Below, piece after piece: positions 8,107-17,959 of a DNA stretch of 64,000 nucleotides. The stretch is taken from assembly GCF_025449215.1 (NCBI RefSeq), contig NZ_CP104900.1, forward strand, positions 1,736,001-1,800,000. Direction: 5' to 3'. The translations under genes and the position numbers were made by a program. How positions within the stretch are numbered: position 1 is the first letter of the stretch; each line of letters begins with the position of its first letter. The stretch is from Shewanella seohaensis. GTDB taxonomy: Bacteria > Pseudomonadota > Gammaproteobacteria > Enterobacterales > Shewanellaceae. The notes below the pieces were generated by a model. That model was not told the DNA's origin. It ran no database searches and saw only the letters and a list, made by a program, of their open reading frames with translations.

Positions 8107-10227
8107 ATGAAGCATTTGTCCATCAGTACTAAGTTGTTGTGGATCACTTCCGCCTTATTCCTCTCAATTGTCGCCATTCTCTCCATCAGCCTCTGGTGGA
8201 CCCTTTCGGACCAAAACACCGAGCTGTCTAATCAGGTTCAAGAGACACTACAAACCGAAACCCGTGACAAACTCGAAGCCCGTGCGGGCGAATATGGTGA
8301 GATGGTGGCGGGCTTTATCAATGAAGCCTATCGGATCCCGTTTTCCTTTTCCGGCATGTTGGAGAGCACGGCGGAAGATCTGCCATTAAAGCGTGACCGT
8401 TTAGAGCTTGCCGTGGCAGCGGTATTAAAGAAAAACAACCAGATATCCTCCATGTATGCGCAGTTTGAGCCTAATGGTTACGACGGGCTCGACAGTGAAT
8501 TTTTAAATGTTGAGGTTAGCCACAGCGTCGCATCCTCGGGGGCATTGGAGGTGTATTACACTCGCAACGATGATGGTACGGTCGAACATCATCAAGTGGA
8601 TGATTCAGCTGAGAAATATGTGACGACCTTAAACGAGTTTGGGATCCGTGAAGCCGAATGGTACCTCTGTGCTAAGGAAACCCTAAAACCTTGTTTAATG
8701 GAACCTTATCTCTATGAAATCAGCCCTGGTAATACGGCTTTGATGACATCCTTAACCGTCCCAGTGGTGAAACATAAACAGTTCATCGGGGTGGTGGGCG
8801 TCGACGTGAACTTGCCGGTGTTTCAAGCGCTGATTGATAAGCTCTCCAAGAGTCTCTATGGCGGTCAAGCTAAAGTGACTCTACTTAGTACCCGTGGTTT
8901 AGTGGTCGCCGCGAGCCATTACAGCAAAAAAGCGCGTCCTCTGAGCGAATCTATCGACCCTAAACTTGCGTCACAGATAGTCGCGTTACATAAAAATGGC
9001 GGTTACATGGCGAGCGATGATGAGATTATCGTGGCCTATCCGATAAAAATCCCACTGGCGAAAGCGGAATGGTCATTGGCCATCCAAGTCCCTAAAGCTC
9101 AAGCCTTTAAGAGCTCCATTGAGTTGAACGACAAAATGGATGAAATGGCCACATCCCTTGGCAGTATCTTGTTGATGGTCGGTTTAGCCGTGTCTATTCT
9201 TGCCGTGGTTACCATCAGCATAGTGATCCGCAGCATTATTGCGCCGCTGAGGATGATCCAAGGCCGTGTTGAACACTTGGCCAGTGCCGATGGTGATTTA
9301 ACCCAATCCATTGTGGTTGATGCCCATGCGGAACTGATTGCACTGGGTAAAGGCTTTAACTCCTTTATCCATAAGTTAAAAGACTTGATCAGCGAGTTAA
9401 AAACGCTCGCGGGACGCACCCAGGAGGAAAGTCTCTCCTCGGCGCAAATTGCGGAATTGACCCGCGATAGTGTCCATCGTCAGTATGGCGAAATCGAGAG
9501 CGTGGTTACCGCGGTCAATGAGATGAGTGCCACGGCGCTTGAAGTGGCCAAAGCCTCTGAGCAAACGGCTGCGGAAACCGAAGCCATGTCCCGTAATGTA
9601 CGTCTCAGCGAAGAGAGTCTGACTAAGGCCATGGAATACGTAACCACAATGTCGCAGGAGTCGATGCAGGCGAAAGTTGCCGTGAGCAAAGTGGCTGAAA
9701 GCAGCACCAATATCAGCCGTATTCTCGAGGTGATTAGCTCGATTGCCGCGCAAACCAACTTGCTGGCGTTGAACGCCGCGATTGAGGCGGCGCGGGCCGG
9801 TGAACAAGGGCGGGGTTTTGCTGTGGTGGCCGATGAGGTGAGGGCGCTTGCCTCTAAAACCCAAAGTTCGACCGATGATATCAGCGTATTAATTGATGCC
9901 CTGCAGCAAGAAGTAAATAGTGCCTCTGGCATTATTGATAAAGGTGCTGAGCGTGCGCAAATGGCCGTGTCGCAAACCGAGCAAGCGCTTACCTCGCTTA
10001 ACTCTATGGTCAGTCAGATAGAAGAAATCTCTTCTCAGGTGACGCATATTGCCGCCGCAGCGGAAGAACAAAGCGCGGTAACTGAAGAAGTTAATCGTAA
10101 TATCACCGGCATTTCCGATTCGGCCTCGGAGCTGGCGCGTCTTGCGGGTGAAGCGCAGCAAAGCAGTGTAGTCCTCGCCGAACTGGTGAAACAGCAGCAT
10201 CAACAATTAGGTAAGTTAAAGACCTAA
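8107..10227 (+). CDS. Methyl-accepting chemotaxis protein with periplasmic Cache-type sensor
   Basis: A 706-residue chemoreceptor. A signal-anchor helix at about 8-30 is followed by a roughly 320-residue periplasmic region. Its layout and segments such as [23 protein letters not shown] resemble a double Cache (dCache_1) sensor. TM2 is at about 350-376, then a HAMP linker and a long coiled coil. The conserved hairpin tip ([20 protein letters not shown], near 545-565) contacts CheA and CheW. Dimers in the inner membrane would steer flagellar or twitching motility in response to a small ligand. The ligand is unknown. The C-terminus lacks a CheR-tethering pentapeptide (ends QLGKLKT). Confidence 0.92.
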   Translation: MKHLSISTKLLWITSALFLSIVAILSISLWWTLSDQNTELSNQVQETLQTETRDKLEARAGEYGEMVAGFINEAYRIPFSFSGMLESTAEDLPLKRDRLELAVAAVLKKNNQISSMYAQFEPNGYDGLDSEFLNVEVSHSVASSGALEVYYTRNDDGTVEHHQVDDSAEKYVTTLNEFGIREAEWYLCAKETLKPCLMEPYLYEISPGNTALMTSLTVPVVKHKQFIGVVGVDVNLPVFQALIDKLSKSLYGGQAKVTLLSTRGLVVAASHYSKKARPLSESIDPKLASQIVALHKNGGYMASDDEIIVAYPIKIPLAKAEWSLAIQVPKAQAFKSSIELNDKMDEMATSLGSILLMVGLAVSILAVVTISIVIRSIIAPLRMIQGRVEHLASADGDLTQSIVVDAHAELIALGKGFNSFIHKLKDLISELKTLAGRTQEESLSSAQIAELTRDSVHRQYGEIESVVTAVNEMSATALEVAKASEQTAAETEAMSRNVRLSEESLTKAMEYVTTMSQESMQAKVAVSKVAESSTNISRILEVISSIAAQTNLLALNAAIEAARAGEQGRGFAVVADEVRALASKTQSSTDDISVLIDALQQEVNSASGIIDKGAERAQMAVSQTEQALTSLNSMVSQIEEISSQVTHIAAAAEEQSAVTEEVNRNITGISDSASELARLAGEAQQSSVVLAELVKQQHQQLGKLKT

Positions 10228-10267
10228 ATCGAAATTCCTTGCACAATGTGCGCAAGGGAAAGGTATC

Positions 10268-10307
10268 AAGGCGCTTAAGTGGACTTCACTCAGCGCCTTT
10301 ATTTTTA
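10268..10307 (+). terminator. Terminator of the chemoreceptor gene
   Basis: AAGGCGCT (10268-10275) pairs with AGCGCCTT (10292-10299) around a 16-nt loop and is followed by TATTTTTA. A second small repeat, CCTTGC...GCAAGG, lies just after the stop codon. Confidence 0.75.
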
Positions 10308-10413
10308 ATCTTATTCTAGCAATAGCCTAAAGAGACAAATCGAAATCGCGTTTGAGTTAGTTATCGGAAATGAAGCGCGTGGGGATGAATAAGTGTCGAC
10401 AGATAACAGACAC

Positions 10414-10443
10414 AAAAAAGCCCATAATTAAATGGGCTTTTTT
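10414..10443 (-). terminator. Terminator of the tRNA-Ile2 transcript
   Basis: AAAAAAGCCCA and TGGGCTTTTTT form a 9-11 bp stem around TAATTAAA, 12 bp past the 3' CCA end of the minus-strand tRNA gene. The T run works on either strand. Confidence 0.8.
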
Positions 10444-10454
10444 GTTGAATTGGG

Positions 10455-10531
10455 TGGTGGCCCCTCACGGACTTGAACTGTGGACCTAACGATTATGAGT
10501 CGTGTGCTCTAACCAACTGAGCTAAGGGGCC
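10455..10531 (-). tRNA. ileX: tRNA-Ile2, anticodon CAU (lysidine-modified)
   Basis: Read on the minus strand, this gives a 77-nt cloverleaf with encoded CCA. The acceptor stem is GGCCCCT/AGGGGCC, the D-arm GCTCAGTTGGTTAGAGC, the anticodon stem-loop CGACTCATAATCG, and the T-arm contains GTTCAAGTC. The anticodon is CAU. Acceptor and anticodon stems match E. coli tRNA-Ile2 rather than elongator tRNA-Met (which starts GGCTACG). The C34 would be changed to lysidine by TilS so that it reads AUA. It stands alone with its own promoter and terminator. Confidence 0.88.
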
Positions 10532-10567
10532 GACTAAAGGCAATCGTCATTACCTAAAGCGAGTGGC

Positions 10568-10596
10568 AGTATACTAAGCTTGTTTGCGCTTGTCAC
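10568..10596 (-). promoter_or_regulatory. Sigma-70 promoter for tRNA-Ile2
   Basis: On the minus strand GTGACA (10591-10596) and TATACT (10568-10573) are separated by 17 bp, give or take one. This places the start about 30 bp before the mature tRNA 5' end. Confidence 0.6.
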
Positions 10597-10773
10597 CCGT
10601 GTTTTTTGATGAAATTCACCGAATTGATTCAAGTGGTTATCTGTTAATCAACTGTGGTTTTTACTTAGGGATTTCATGTCGTCTGAATGGGAAAGTGATT
10701 TTTAACCATTTGATTTTGAAAGAGAGCTTAACGATAGAAATTCAGCGGGGATTTTAGGGGATGTAAATGGGGG

Positions 10774-10803
10774 CAATAAAAAGCCCCGCGAGGCGGGGCT
10801 TAG
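10774..10803 (-). terminator. Terminator of the rpsU-yqeY-dnaG-rpoD operon
   Basis: AAGCCCCGC (10781-10789) and GCGGGGCTT (10793-10801) form a 9-bp GC-rich stem with a GAG loop. On the minus strand it is followed by TTTATTG. It lies 20 bp after the rpoD stop. Confidence 0.9.
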
Positions 10804-10821
10804 CATCTAGGCTTCGGTTGA

Positions 10822-12681
10822 CTATTCGTCTAAGAACGACTTTAGGATTTCCGAGCGTGAAGGGTGGCGCAGTTTACGCAGGGCTTTCGCCTCGATTTGA
10901 CGGATACGCTCACGGGTTACGTCAAATTGTTTACCCACTTCTTCCAACGTGTGGTCTGTGTTCATGTCGATACCGAAACGCATACGCAGTACTTTAGCTT
11001 CGCGAGCCGTTAAGCCTGCTAATACCTCATGGGTGGCGCTCTTCAGGCTTTCGCTGGTGGCGCTGTCCAGTGGTAATTCGAGGGTGGTATCCTCGATAAA
11101 ATCACCTAAATGCGAATCTTCATCATCGCCGATAGGGGTTTCCATTGAGATAGGCTCTTTGGCAATCTTCAGCACCTTGCGAATCTTGTCTTCCGGCATC
11201 AACATACGCTCGGCCAGCTCTTCAGGTGAAGGCTCGCGTCCCATCTCTTGCAGCATCTGACGAGAGATACGGTTAAGTTTGTTGATGGTTTCGATCATAT
11301 GAACCGGAATACGAATGGTTCTGGCCTGGTCGGCAATCGAACGCGTGATCGCCTGACGGATCCACCATGTCGCATAGGTCGAGAACTTGTAACCACGACG
11401 GTATTCAAACTTATCCACCGCCTTCATCAGGCCGATGTTACCTTCCTGGATCAGATCCAGGAATTGCAGACCACGGTTGGTGTACTTCTTGGCGATAGAA
11501 ATAACCAGACGCAGGTTAGCCTCAACCATCTCTTTCTTAGCGCGGCGAGCCTTGGCTTCACCGATAGACATACGACGGTTGATATCTTTAATGGCGGCAA
11601 TCACTAAGCCGGTTTCTTCTTCGATGGCTGCCAGCTTGCTACGGCAACGCTGTACGTCTTCTTCAACCATTCTTAAGCCTTCGGCATAAGGCTTGGTTGA
11701 GTTCTTTTCTGCATCGAACCAATCTAAATTAGTTTCGTTACCGGTGAAGAATTTAACGAAGTTCTTCTTCGGCATTTTGGCCTGTTCGACACAGAGCTTC
11801 ATCAGTAGACGCTCTTGAACGCGCACGCGGTCCATCATAGTGCGCATGCTTTTCACTAAGCGGTCGAATTGCTTAGGTACGAGGCGGAACTCTTTAAAAA
11901 TTTCACCGATTTCAAACAGTGCTTGAATCGATTCTGGGTGCTCACGACCTTTGGCATCGATGATCTTAAGCGCGTTTTCGTAGGCGGTTCTTAATTGGCT
12001 AAAGCGTTCACGTGCTTCTTCAGGATCGGGACCCTTGTTGCCATCGTCATCACCGTCGCCATCACCGTCCTCGTCTTCGTCGTCTTCATCGTCATCTTCA
12101 TCATCGAGATCTTCTTCCGATAATTCAGAACCGATATGAGTCGCTGTTGGACCTAAGTCTTCTTCGTCCGGGTTAACAAATCCAGAGATAATATCAGACA
12201 GGCGTAGTTCGTCGGCTTCGTACTGGTCGTACTGTTCAAGGATCATGGCGATCGCTTGTGGGTATTCTGCGACAGAGCTTTGAACTGTGTTGATGCCTTC
12301 TTCGATGCGTTTGGCGATAACGATTTCGCCTTCACGGGTCAGCAGTTCAACGGTACCCATTTCGCGCATGTACATACGCACTGGGTCTGTGGTGCGGCCT
12401 AGCTCACTTTCTACTGTGGCAAGGGCGGCTGCGGCTTCTTCCGCTGCATCTTCGTCTGTGTTGTCTTCCGACATCATCATGTCATCGGCATCTGGTGCTT
12501 CTTCGAACACCCGAATACCCATGTCATTTATCATCTGGATAATATCTTCGATCTGGTCAGAATCGACCATGTCTGCAGGTAAGTGATCGTTCACTTCTGC
12601 ATAGGTTAAGTAACCTTGCTCTTTACCTTTGGCAAGCAACAGCTTGAGTTGCGACTGCGGAGTATGATCCATAGATATCAT
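10822..12681 (-). CDS. rpoD: RNA polymerase primary sigma factor sigma-70
   Basis: A 619-residue housekeeping sigma factor. Region 1.1 occupies about the first 90 residues ([26 protein letters not shown]). Region 1.2 has [11 protein letters not shown], region 2 has [39 protein letters not shown] split across 2.1-2.4, and region 4.2 has [25 protein letters not shown]. Between 1.2 and 2.1, the nonconserved region has a highly acidic Asp/Glu/Gly run at about residues 189-217. It is the last gene of the macromolecular-synthesis operon, 126 bp downstream of dnaG, a gap large enough for an internal promoter. Confidence 0.98.
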   Translation of the reverse strand: MISMDHTPQSQLKLLLAKGKEQGYLTYAEVNDHLPADMVDSDQIEDIIQMINDMGIRVFEEAPDADDMMMSEDNTDEDAAEEAAAALATVESELGRTTDPVRMYMREMGTVELLTREGEIVIAKRIEEGINTVQSSVAEYPQAIAMILEQYDQYEADELRLSDIISGFVNPDEEDLGPTATHIGSELSEEDLDDEDDDEDDEDEDGDGDGDDDGNKGPDPEEARERFSQLRTAYENALKIIDAKGREHPESIQALFEIGEIFKEFRLVPKQFDRLVKSMRTMMDRVRVQERLLMKLCVEQAKMPKKNFVKFFTGNETNLDWFDAEKNSTKPYAEGLRMVEEDVQRCRSKLAAIEEETGLVIAAIKDINRRMSIGEAKARRAKKEMVEANLRLVISIAKKYTNRGLQFLDLIQEGNIGLMKAVDKFEYRRGYKFSTYATWWIRQAITRSIADQARTIRIPVHMIETINKLNRISRQMLQEMGREPSPEELAERMLMPEDKIRKVLKIAKEPISMETPIGDDEDSHLGDFIEDTTLELPLDSATSESLKSATHEVLAGLTAREAKVLRMRFGIDMNTDHTLEEVGKQFDVTRERIRQIEAKALRKLRHPSRSEILKSFLDE

Positions 12682-12807
12682 CCAAGTTGGGAAACTGTTA
12701 CAACGACGGACAGTTAGCTTGTGCTAAGTGCCGCGCAAATCGTCAATTATAGCCATGTGCACTTACCTGTGCTAGTCACTGGGATACTGATTGAGGACAT
12801 TTTTGCC

Positions 12808-14529
12808 TCAGTTTAGTCCTTTCATGACTGAGATCAGCTTCTGCAGCTGGATCTTCTCTTCCTTAGTATGGGTCTGTTTTAGACTCAATTCCTGATATCG
12901 TTGTTCAATATATTGATTGTTCAACCAAACCAGGGTCTGTTTAAACTTTTCGAGCAGGTTTTCATCCGCCACTTGATGGTCCCATTGGGCTAATTTATGC
13001 AGTGTCCCGCTGTGGGGGCTGTCTCTGAATTGCTCAAGTAGTTGTGCGCTGTTTAACCTATGCTCTCGTGTTAATTCCAACAGCAATGGCAGCAAGTCGA
13101 TGCCTGGCATTTGCAGATGGTTTAATGCCGGTTGTGGGGATAATCCCACTCCCAGCTCGGGATGCTGCACTAACAAGGCGATGGCAAGTCGCAATGGTGT
13201 ACCGCGTCCTTTGAGTCCTTTTCTTTCTATCGAATGAGTTGCAAATTTAATTTGAAGTTTTTGTTTAAGTTCTTCAACTGACTGCATTTGCACTTCTTTC
13301 ATTAACCCATGTAGCAATATATTTTGTAACAATGGGTCTTTTACTGTTTCGATCATTGCTTTTGCTTTTTCAGCAATTAGTTTTTTGTCATTGGAATATT
13401 TTTGCGCCAATGTATCAAATAAAAACGTTTCAAGCGGTTGAGCATTATCAATTAACAGCTCAAACTGCTCCTTACCTTTTTGCCGTATTAAAGAGTCTGG
13501 GTCTTCACCTTGAGGCATAAACGCGAATTTTACGGTATTACCTGGTTTTAACATTGGTAAGCCAGTTTCTAAGGCTCTCCAGGCTGCTTCACGGCCAGCT
13601 CTATCGCCGTCATAACAACAAATCACTTCCTTGGCACTACGTAGCAACAACTGGAATTGCTCTGCCGTCGTCGAGGTGCCTAGTGAGGCAACCGCGTAAT
13701 CCACGCCATATTGGGCGAGGGCGACCACGTCCATATAGCCTTCGACAATCAGTACCTTATCGGGATCGCGATGACGTTGTTTTAGCTCGTATAGACCGTA
13801 GAGTTCATTGCCCTTATGAAATATGGGCGTTTCTGGCGAATTCAAGTACTTGGGGGTGCCATCTCCCAATACTCTGCCACCAAATCCAATCACACGACCA
13901 CGGCGGTCGCGAATAGGAAACATCAGGCGGTCACGGAATCTGTCGTATCTTTTACCGTTGTCATTGCTGATCAGCATGCCTGCGGTCAGGAGTTTATCTT
14001 GTGCATCTTGACTGTGTCGGTAGCGGCTTAATAAGCCATCCCAACCGTCGGGCGCAAAACCAATTCCAAAATGCTCAACAATATCATCGGATAATCCGCG
14101 ATAGGCGAGGTAGTCGATGACTTTTTGTTTATCTTGGTGTTGTCTTAACTGAGTTTGAAAAAAGCGACTCGCTTCTTCCATTAATTGGTATAGATCACGG
14201 CTTAGGCCATCATCTTGGCGTTTACCCGTGCCTTGTTCCCTTGGGACTTCTAAGCCCAGTTGTCCGGCAAGATCTTCGATTGCATCGACAAAGTCGAGTC
14301 TGTCGTACTCCATGACAAAATCGATGGCGTTGCCATGGGCACCGCAGCCAAAACAATGATAAAACTGTTTATCGCGGCTAACGGTAAACGAAGGTGATTT
14401 TTCGCTATGAAAAGGACAACAGGCCGAGTAGTTTTTACCCGCCTTTTTCAAGGGCACCTTGCGGTCGATAAGTTCGACAATGTCGGTGCGAGCGATTAGC
14501 TCATTGATAAAATCACGAGGTATTGCCAT
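12808..14529 (-). CDS. dnaG: DNA primase
   Basis: A 573-residue replicative primase that makes RNA primers at the fork. The N-terminal CHC2 zinc ribbon is complete: CCPFHSEKSPSF and YHCFGCGAHGNAIDF at about 37-75. The TOPRIM core includes KVLIVEGYMDVVALAQYGV at about 260-278 and the metal-binding DGDRAGREAAWRALE region. The C-terminal DnaB-interacting domain starts at about residue 430. It lies between yqeY and rpoD in the macromolecular-synthesis operon. A strong hairpin immediately upstream probably reduces its expression relative to rpsU. The length is normal for the family. Confidence 0.97.
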   Translation of the reverse strand: MAIPRDFINELIARTDIVELIDRKVPLKKAGKNYSACCPFHSEKSPSFTVSRDKQFYHCFGCGAHGNAIDFVMEYDRLDFVDAIEDLAGQLGLEVPREQGTGKRQDDGLSRDLYQLMEEASRFFQTQLRQHQDKQKVIDYLAYRGLSDDIVEHFGIGFAPDGWDGLLSRYRHSQDAQDKLLTAGMLISNDNGKRYDRFRDRLMFPIRDRRGRVIGFGGRVLGDGTPKYLNSPETPIFHKGNELYGLYELKQRHRDPDKVLIVEGYMDVVALAQYGVDYAVASLGTSTTAEQFQLLLRSAKEVICCYDGDRAGREAAWRALETGLPMLKPGNTVKFAFMPQGEDPDSLIRQKGKEQFELLIDNAQPLETFLFDTLAQKYSNDKKLIAEKAKAMIETVKDPLLQNILLHGLMKEVQMQSVEELKQKLQIKFATHSIERKGLKGRGTPLRLAIALLVQHPELGVGLSPQPALNHLQMPGIDLLPLLLELTREHRLNSAQLLEQFRDSPHSGTLHKLAQWDHQVADENLLEKFKQTLVWLNNQYIEQRYQELSLKQTHTKEEKIQLQKLISVMKGLN

Positions 14530-14561
14530 TGAGTGCTTAAAATCTCGCCTTGCGCGAATTT

Positions 14562-14597
14562 AAACAAACAAGCCGCGCATAGGCACGGCTTGTTCAT
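14562..14597 (-). terminator. Intra-operon terminator/attenuator between yqeY and dnaG
   Basis: On the minus strand AACAAGCCGTGC and GCGCGGCTTGTT form a 12-bp stem with one G-U pair and a CTAT loop, followed by TGTTTAAA. It lies between the yqeY stop (14613) and the dnaG start (14529). E. coli has a known partial terminator between rpsU and dnaG that keeps primase scarce, and this is the positional equivalent. Confidence 0.75.
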
Positions 14598-14612
14598 ACA
14601 TTGAAACGCTAA

Positions 14613-15055
14613 TTATTGCAATTTTGCACGGATCATAGCGCCGATAGCGCCCATGTCTGCACGTCCTTGAACTTTAGGTTTCAATGCTCCCATTACTTTG
14701 CCCATATCCGCCATGGATGATGCGCCTATTTCAGCAATAGCGGCATCGATGAACGCGGCAATTTCCGCCTCAGAGAGGGAGTTGGCAGGAAAGTTTCAAT
14801 AACTTGAATCTCTTCTGCTTCTGCTGCGGCCAACTCGCTACGACCCGCTGCTTCATATTGAGCGATAGAGTCGCGACGTTGTTTTACCATTTTGGTTAAG
14901 ACCGCTATGGCTTGCTCATCATTCAGCGTCTCGCGGCTATCCACTTCGATCTGTTTGATGGCAGCCAGTGCCATACGAATAGTGCTCAATCTCGCCTTAT
15001 CTTTGGCGATCATGGCTTCTTTCATCTGGTCTTTTAGCTGATCAACTAGGCTCAT
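14613..15055 (-). pseudogene. yqeY: GatB/YqeY-domain protein, frameshifted by one base
   Basis: Reading starts MSLVDQLKDQMKEAMIAKDK and follows the YqeY family for about 95 residues to ETFLPTP. It then leaves frame and stops at 14726 after an unrelated tail (SLRRKLPRSSMPLLLK). In the next frame the family sequence resumes at once: LSEAEIAAFIDAAIAEIGAS, then MADMGKVMGALKPKVQGRAD and a stop at 14613. One extra base in the CCC run (GGG at 14777-14779) restores a 147-residue protein, the usual length. YqeY resembles the tRNA-binding tail of GatB, and its role in bacteria is unclear. It lies 6 bp after rpsU. A sequencing error is more likely than true loss. Confidence 0.85.
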
Positions 15056-15061
15056 AAGAGA

Positions 15062-15277
15062 TTAGTATAAACGTACGCGACGCGCGTTTTCACGAGAAAG
15101 CTTCTTAGCTAAACGTTTAACTGCAGCAGCTTTAGCGCGCTTACGTGCAGTAGTTGGCTTCTCGTAGAATTCACGAGCACGAACGTCGGCTAAGATACCA
15201 GCTTTTTCACAAGAGCGCTTGAAACGACGTAAAGCTACGTCAAATGGTTCATTTTCACGTACTTTAATAATTGGCAT
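15062..15277 (-). CDS. rpsU: 30S ribosomal protein S21
   Basis: A 71-residue strongly basic protein with the whole S21 sequence: [20 protein letters not shown], then [20 protein letters not shown] and a Lys/Arg-rich helix ending RRVRLY. It belongs to the small ribosomal subunit near the anti-Shine-Dalgarno region and helps translation initiation. It is the first gene of the rpsU-yqeY-dnaG-rpoD operon, which couples ribosome, replication and transcription functions. The ATG is preceded by AAGGGGTGATGGCGT on its strand. Confidence 0.98.
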   Translation of the reverse strand: MPIIKVRENEPFDVALRRFKRSCEKAGILADVRAREFYEKPTTARKRAKAAAVKRLAKKLSRENARRVRLY

Positions 15278-15491
15278 ACGCCATCACCCCTTAGGTGTAG
15301 GTTGTGTGGTTCAATTGCTTGAACCAAGTGTATTTAAAATGGTGCGGAATTTTATACCGAGACAACTAGGCTTGTAAAGCCCTAATCCTTTGCGGCGGGT
15401 TTGGCTAGGGGAATATGATGATCGGCGACTGGAGTAATTGTCATCATACAGGTAGAATTAGCGCCCTTTGGTAATTTGGATATGAGGCACC

Positions 15492-16508
15492 ATGCGGGTT
15501 CTAGGTATTGAGACATCTTGTGACGAGACAGGTATTGCCGTCTATGACGATAAGCTGGGATTGCTCTCCCATGCTTTATATAGTCAGGTTAAGTTGCATG
15601 CGGATTATGGTGGGGTTGTGCCTGAACTGGCTTCCCGTGACCATGTGCGCAAAATTGTCCCGCTGATCCGCCAAGCGTTGAAGAATGCTAATACCGAAAT
15701 TGCCGATTTAGATGGTATTGCCTACACCAAAGGCCCTGGCCTTATCGGTGCTTTATTAGTGGGTGCTTGTGTTGGCCGCTCACTTGCCTTTGCTTGGAAC
15801 AAACCCGCCATAGGTGTGCATCATATGGAAGGGCATTTGTTGGCGCCAATGCTGGAAGACGATGCGCCTGAGTTTCCTTTTGTGGCACTGTTAGTGTCTG
15901 GCGGCCACTCTATGTTAGTAAAGGTTGATGGTATCGGCCTTTATGAAGTCTTAGGTGAGTCGGTGGATGATGCCGCCGGTGAAGCCTTCGATAAAACGGC
16001 TAAGTTGATGGGGCTGGATTATCCCGGCGGTCCACGGCTTGCAAAACTGGCCGCCAAAGGTGAGCCAGCAGGTTATCAATTTCCGCGCCCAATGACCGAC
16101 AGACCCGGACTCGATTTTAGCTTCTCAGGCCTGAAAACCTTCACCGCCAATACCATTGCCGCCGAGCCCGACGATGAGCAAACCCGCGCCAACATCGCCC
16201 GCGCCTTTGAAGAAGCGGTCGTTGATACGCTCGCGATTAAATGTCGCCGTGCGTTAAAACAAACTGGCTATAACCGTTTAGTGATCGCGGGTGGCGTAAG
16301 TGCCAACACGCGCCTACGGGAAACCTTGGCCGAGATGATGACCTCTATCGGTGGCCGAGTTTATTATCCACGTGGTGAGTTTTGTACTGACAACGGCGCT
16401 ATGATTGCTTTCGCTGGACTGCAGCGTTTAAAGGCGGGGCAACAGGAAGACTTAGCGGTCAAAGGTCAACCGAGATGGCCACTCGATACCTTACCGCCTG
16501 TTGCATAA
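15492..16508 (+). CDS. tsaD: tRNA N6-adenosine threonylcarbamoyltransferase
   Basis: A 338-residue ASKHA-fold enzyme, standard length. [20 protein letters not shown] forms the first nucleotide-binding strand, the metal-binding HHMEGH motif is at about 112-117, and [13 protein letters not shown] and [12 protein letters not shown] are further contacts. With TsaB, TsaC and TsaE it transfers the threonylcarbamoyl group to A37 of tRNAs reading ANN codons. The gene is divergent from rpsU, the common arrangement in gammaproteobacteria. The ATG at 15492 follows GAGGCACC. Confidence 0.98.
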   Translation: MRVLGIETSCDETGIAVYDDKLGLLSHALYSQVKLHADYGGVVPELASRDHVRKIVPLIRQALKNANTEIADLDGIAYTKGPGLIGALLVGACVGRSLAFAWNKPAIGVHHMEGHLLAPMLEDDAPEFPFVALLVSGGHSMLVKVDGIGLYEVLGESVDDAAGEAFDKTAKLMGLDYPGGPRLAKLAAKGEPAGYQFPRPMTDRPGLDFSFSGLKTFTANTIAAEPDDEQTRANIARAFEEAVVDTLAIKCRRALKQTGYNRLVIAGGVSANTRLRETLAEMMTSIGGRVYYPRGEFCTDNGAMIAFAGLQRLKAGQQEDLAVKGQPRWPLDTLPPVA

Positions 16509-16528
16509 GTTATCACGAGCCAAATAAG

Positions 16529-16569
16529 AACAATAAAAAACAGCGCATGATGCGCTGTTTTTTATTGTT
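16529..16569. terminator. Bidirectional terminator between tsaD and plsY
   Basis: Two perfect 20-nt arms (16529-16548 and 16550-16569) are separated by one base. The GC core CAGCGCAT/ATGCGCTG is flanked by A and T runs, giving a good U tract both ways for these convergent genes. Confidence 0.92.
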
Positions 16570-16680
16570 CTCTTGGATTGGTCACTCGAATATGGGTTTT
16601 TCGAATGCGTTATCAAGCCATTCTAGGCGTGAGTCGTGTTTTGCATAACTATGGTATTACGTGACTAAGGTGCTGCTTGC

Positions 16681-17292
16681 CTAAGGTGTTTTAGGACGCT
16701 TTTTACGTGACACTTTAGACTCTTCGCCTTTCAGCAGCCGCTGAATATTTTCTTTATGGCGGATGATAATCAGCGTTGAGAGCATCGCGACGGGAATCGT
16801 AAATCTGTCATCTAGCCACCAAGTATAAAGTGGTGCCAGTAGGGCGGTGATTATCGCGGCGAGGGAAGAGTAGCGGCTGATCAGGACTAAGACAACCCAA
16901 GAAGCCATCAAGCAGATGGCCAAGTCATCGCCAATCGGTGCCATGGCACCAAAAGCTGTCGCCACGCCTTTGCCACCTTTAAAACCAAAAAATATCGGAT
17001 AGATATGCCCAAGACAGGCGGCGATGGCGATCAGGCCGAGGGATATGGCGTCAATTCCCATTAAATAGGCAAGATAAGTGGGTAAGGCGCCCTTAAGCAT
17101 ATCGAAAAATAACACCATGGCAGCCGAGCTTGCGCCGCCAATGCGCAGCACGTTGGTGGCTCCGGGGTTACCTGAGCCTTGCAATCTTGGGTCGGGTAGG
17201 CCTCTCATCCTACACACTAGCACAGCACTTGAGACAGAACCGGCTAAATAGGCGGCCACAATCATCAAAAGTGTCAGTGTTAATTGACTCAC
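16681..17292 (-). CDS. plsY: Glycerol-3-phosphate acyltransferase, membrane subunit
   Basis: A 203-residue inner-membrane protein of the PlsY family with about five to six hydrophobic helices. The three conserved motifs are visible: [14 protein letters not shown] (about 41-54), [15 protein letters not shown] (about 102-116) and a C-terminal [13 protein letters not shown]. PlsY uses acyl-phosphate made by PlsX to acylate glycerol-3-phosphate, the first step of phospholipid synthesis. It is divergent from folB, as in many gammaproteobacteria. The basic tail ([11 protein letters not shown]) is probably cytoplasmic. Confidence 0.96.
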   Translation of the reverse strand: MSQLTLTLLMIVAAYLAGSVSSAVLVCRMRGLPDPRLQGSGNPGATNVLRIGGASSAAMVLFFDMLKGALPTYLAYLMGIDAISLGLIAIAACLGHIYPIFFGFKGGKGVATAFGAMAPIGDDLAICLMASWVVLVLISRYSSLAAIITALLAPLYTWWLDDRFTIPVAMLSTLIIIRHKENIQRLLKGEESKVSRKKRPKTP

Positions 17293-17553
17293 ATTGGTTT
17301 CCTTACACGTCTTAAGGTATTATCGCGCCACAATTAAACAGCCTCTTGGCAAGCATTCAGTCATAAGCGATAGCGATAACGCGACTTATCAAGTTGCGAT
17401 AGTTTCTGAACGAACAAATCCATTTGGGCGTTATCCTACTTCGGATTGGTCCGAGTAGAAAGTAAATTAGTCGTTCCATCGAACGGCGGATTATACAGAC
17501 TCTATCGCGTTTAGCTTATCAGACCTCATTGGCATGAGTTAGTAGGAATTAGT

Positions 17554-17904
17554 ATGGATAAAGTGCTTATTCGACAATTACGTATTGATACTGTGATTGG
17601 CGTCTATGAATGGGAAAAGAAAATCCAGCAGAGCCTGTTTTTGGATCTCGACATGGCTTGGGACAATAAGGCCGCTGCGGCAACTGACAACTATCAATAC
17701 GCACTCTGCTATGAAACGGTGTCGAACCGCCTGACTCAGCTCGTTACCGAAAAGCCCATCGAGTTAATCGAAACCGTTGCCGAGCGAGTGGCCGAATGTG
17801 TGCTCAACGAGTTTAAGGTCAATTGGGTGAAAGTCGTGGTGATGAAACCCGGCGCCGTGCCTTCAGCTTCTGCCGTTGGGGTTGAGATTGAACGCTCACG
17901 CTAG
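17554..17904 (+). CDS. folB: Dihydroneopterin aldolase
   Basis: A 116-residue protein of the FolB tunnelling fold, normal length. It opens with MDKVLIRQLRIDTVIGVYEW, in which the segment after DTVIG(V/I)YEWE binds pterin, and retains KPIELIETVAERVAECVL and VVMKPGAVPSASAVGVEIER. It converts dihydroneopterin to 6-hydroxymethyl-dihydropterin in folate synthesis. It is followed after 55 bp by folK, the next pathway enzyme, and is divergent from plsY. Confidence 0.95.
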   Translation: MDKVLIRQLRIDTVIGVYEWEKKIQQSLFLDLDMAWDNKAAAATDNYQYALCYETVSNRLTQLVTEKPIELIETVAERVAECVLNEFKVNWVKVVVMKPGAVPSASAVGVEIERSR

Positions 17905-17959
17905 TCGTTACTCTAGATTCGGGTTTTAGCTTAGTTAGGCGGACGGTTCGGACATTGGT

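Noticed and set aside
9397..9932. Long ORFs antisense to the chemoreceptor gene
   Set aside because: They are shadows of a highly biased coding frame. No ribosome site, no family resemblance and complete overlap with a clear gene.
10455..10531. tRNA with CAU anticodon as elongator tRNA-Met
   Set aside because: The acceptor stem GGCCCCT and the anticodon stem CGACTCATAATCG match tRNA-Ile2. Elongator tRNA-Met has a different acceptor stem (GGCTACG in E. coli).
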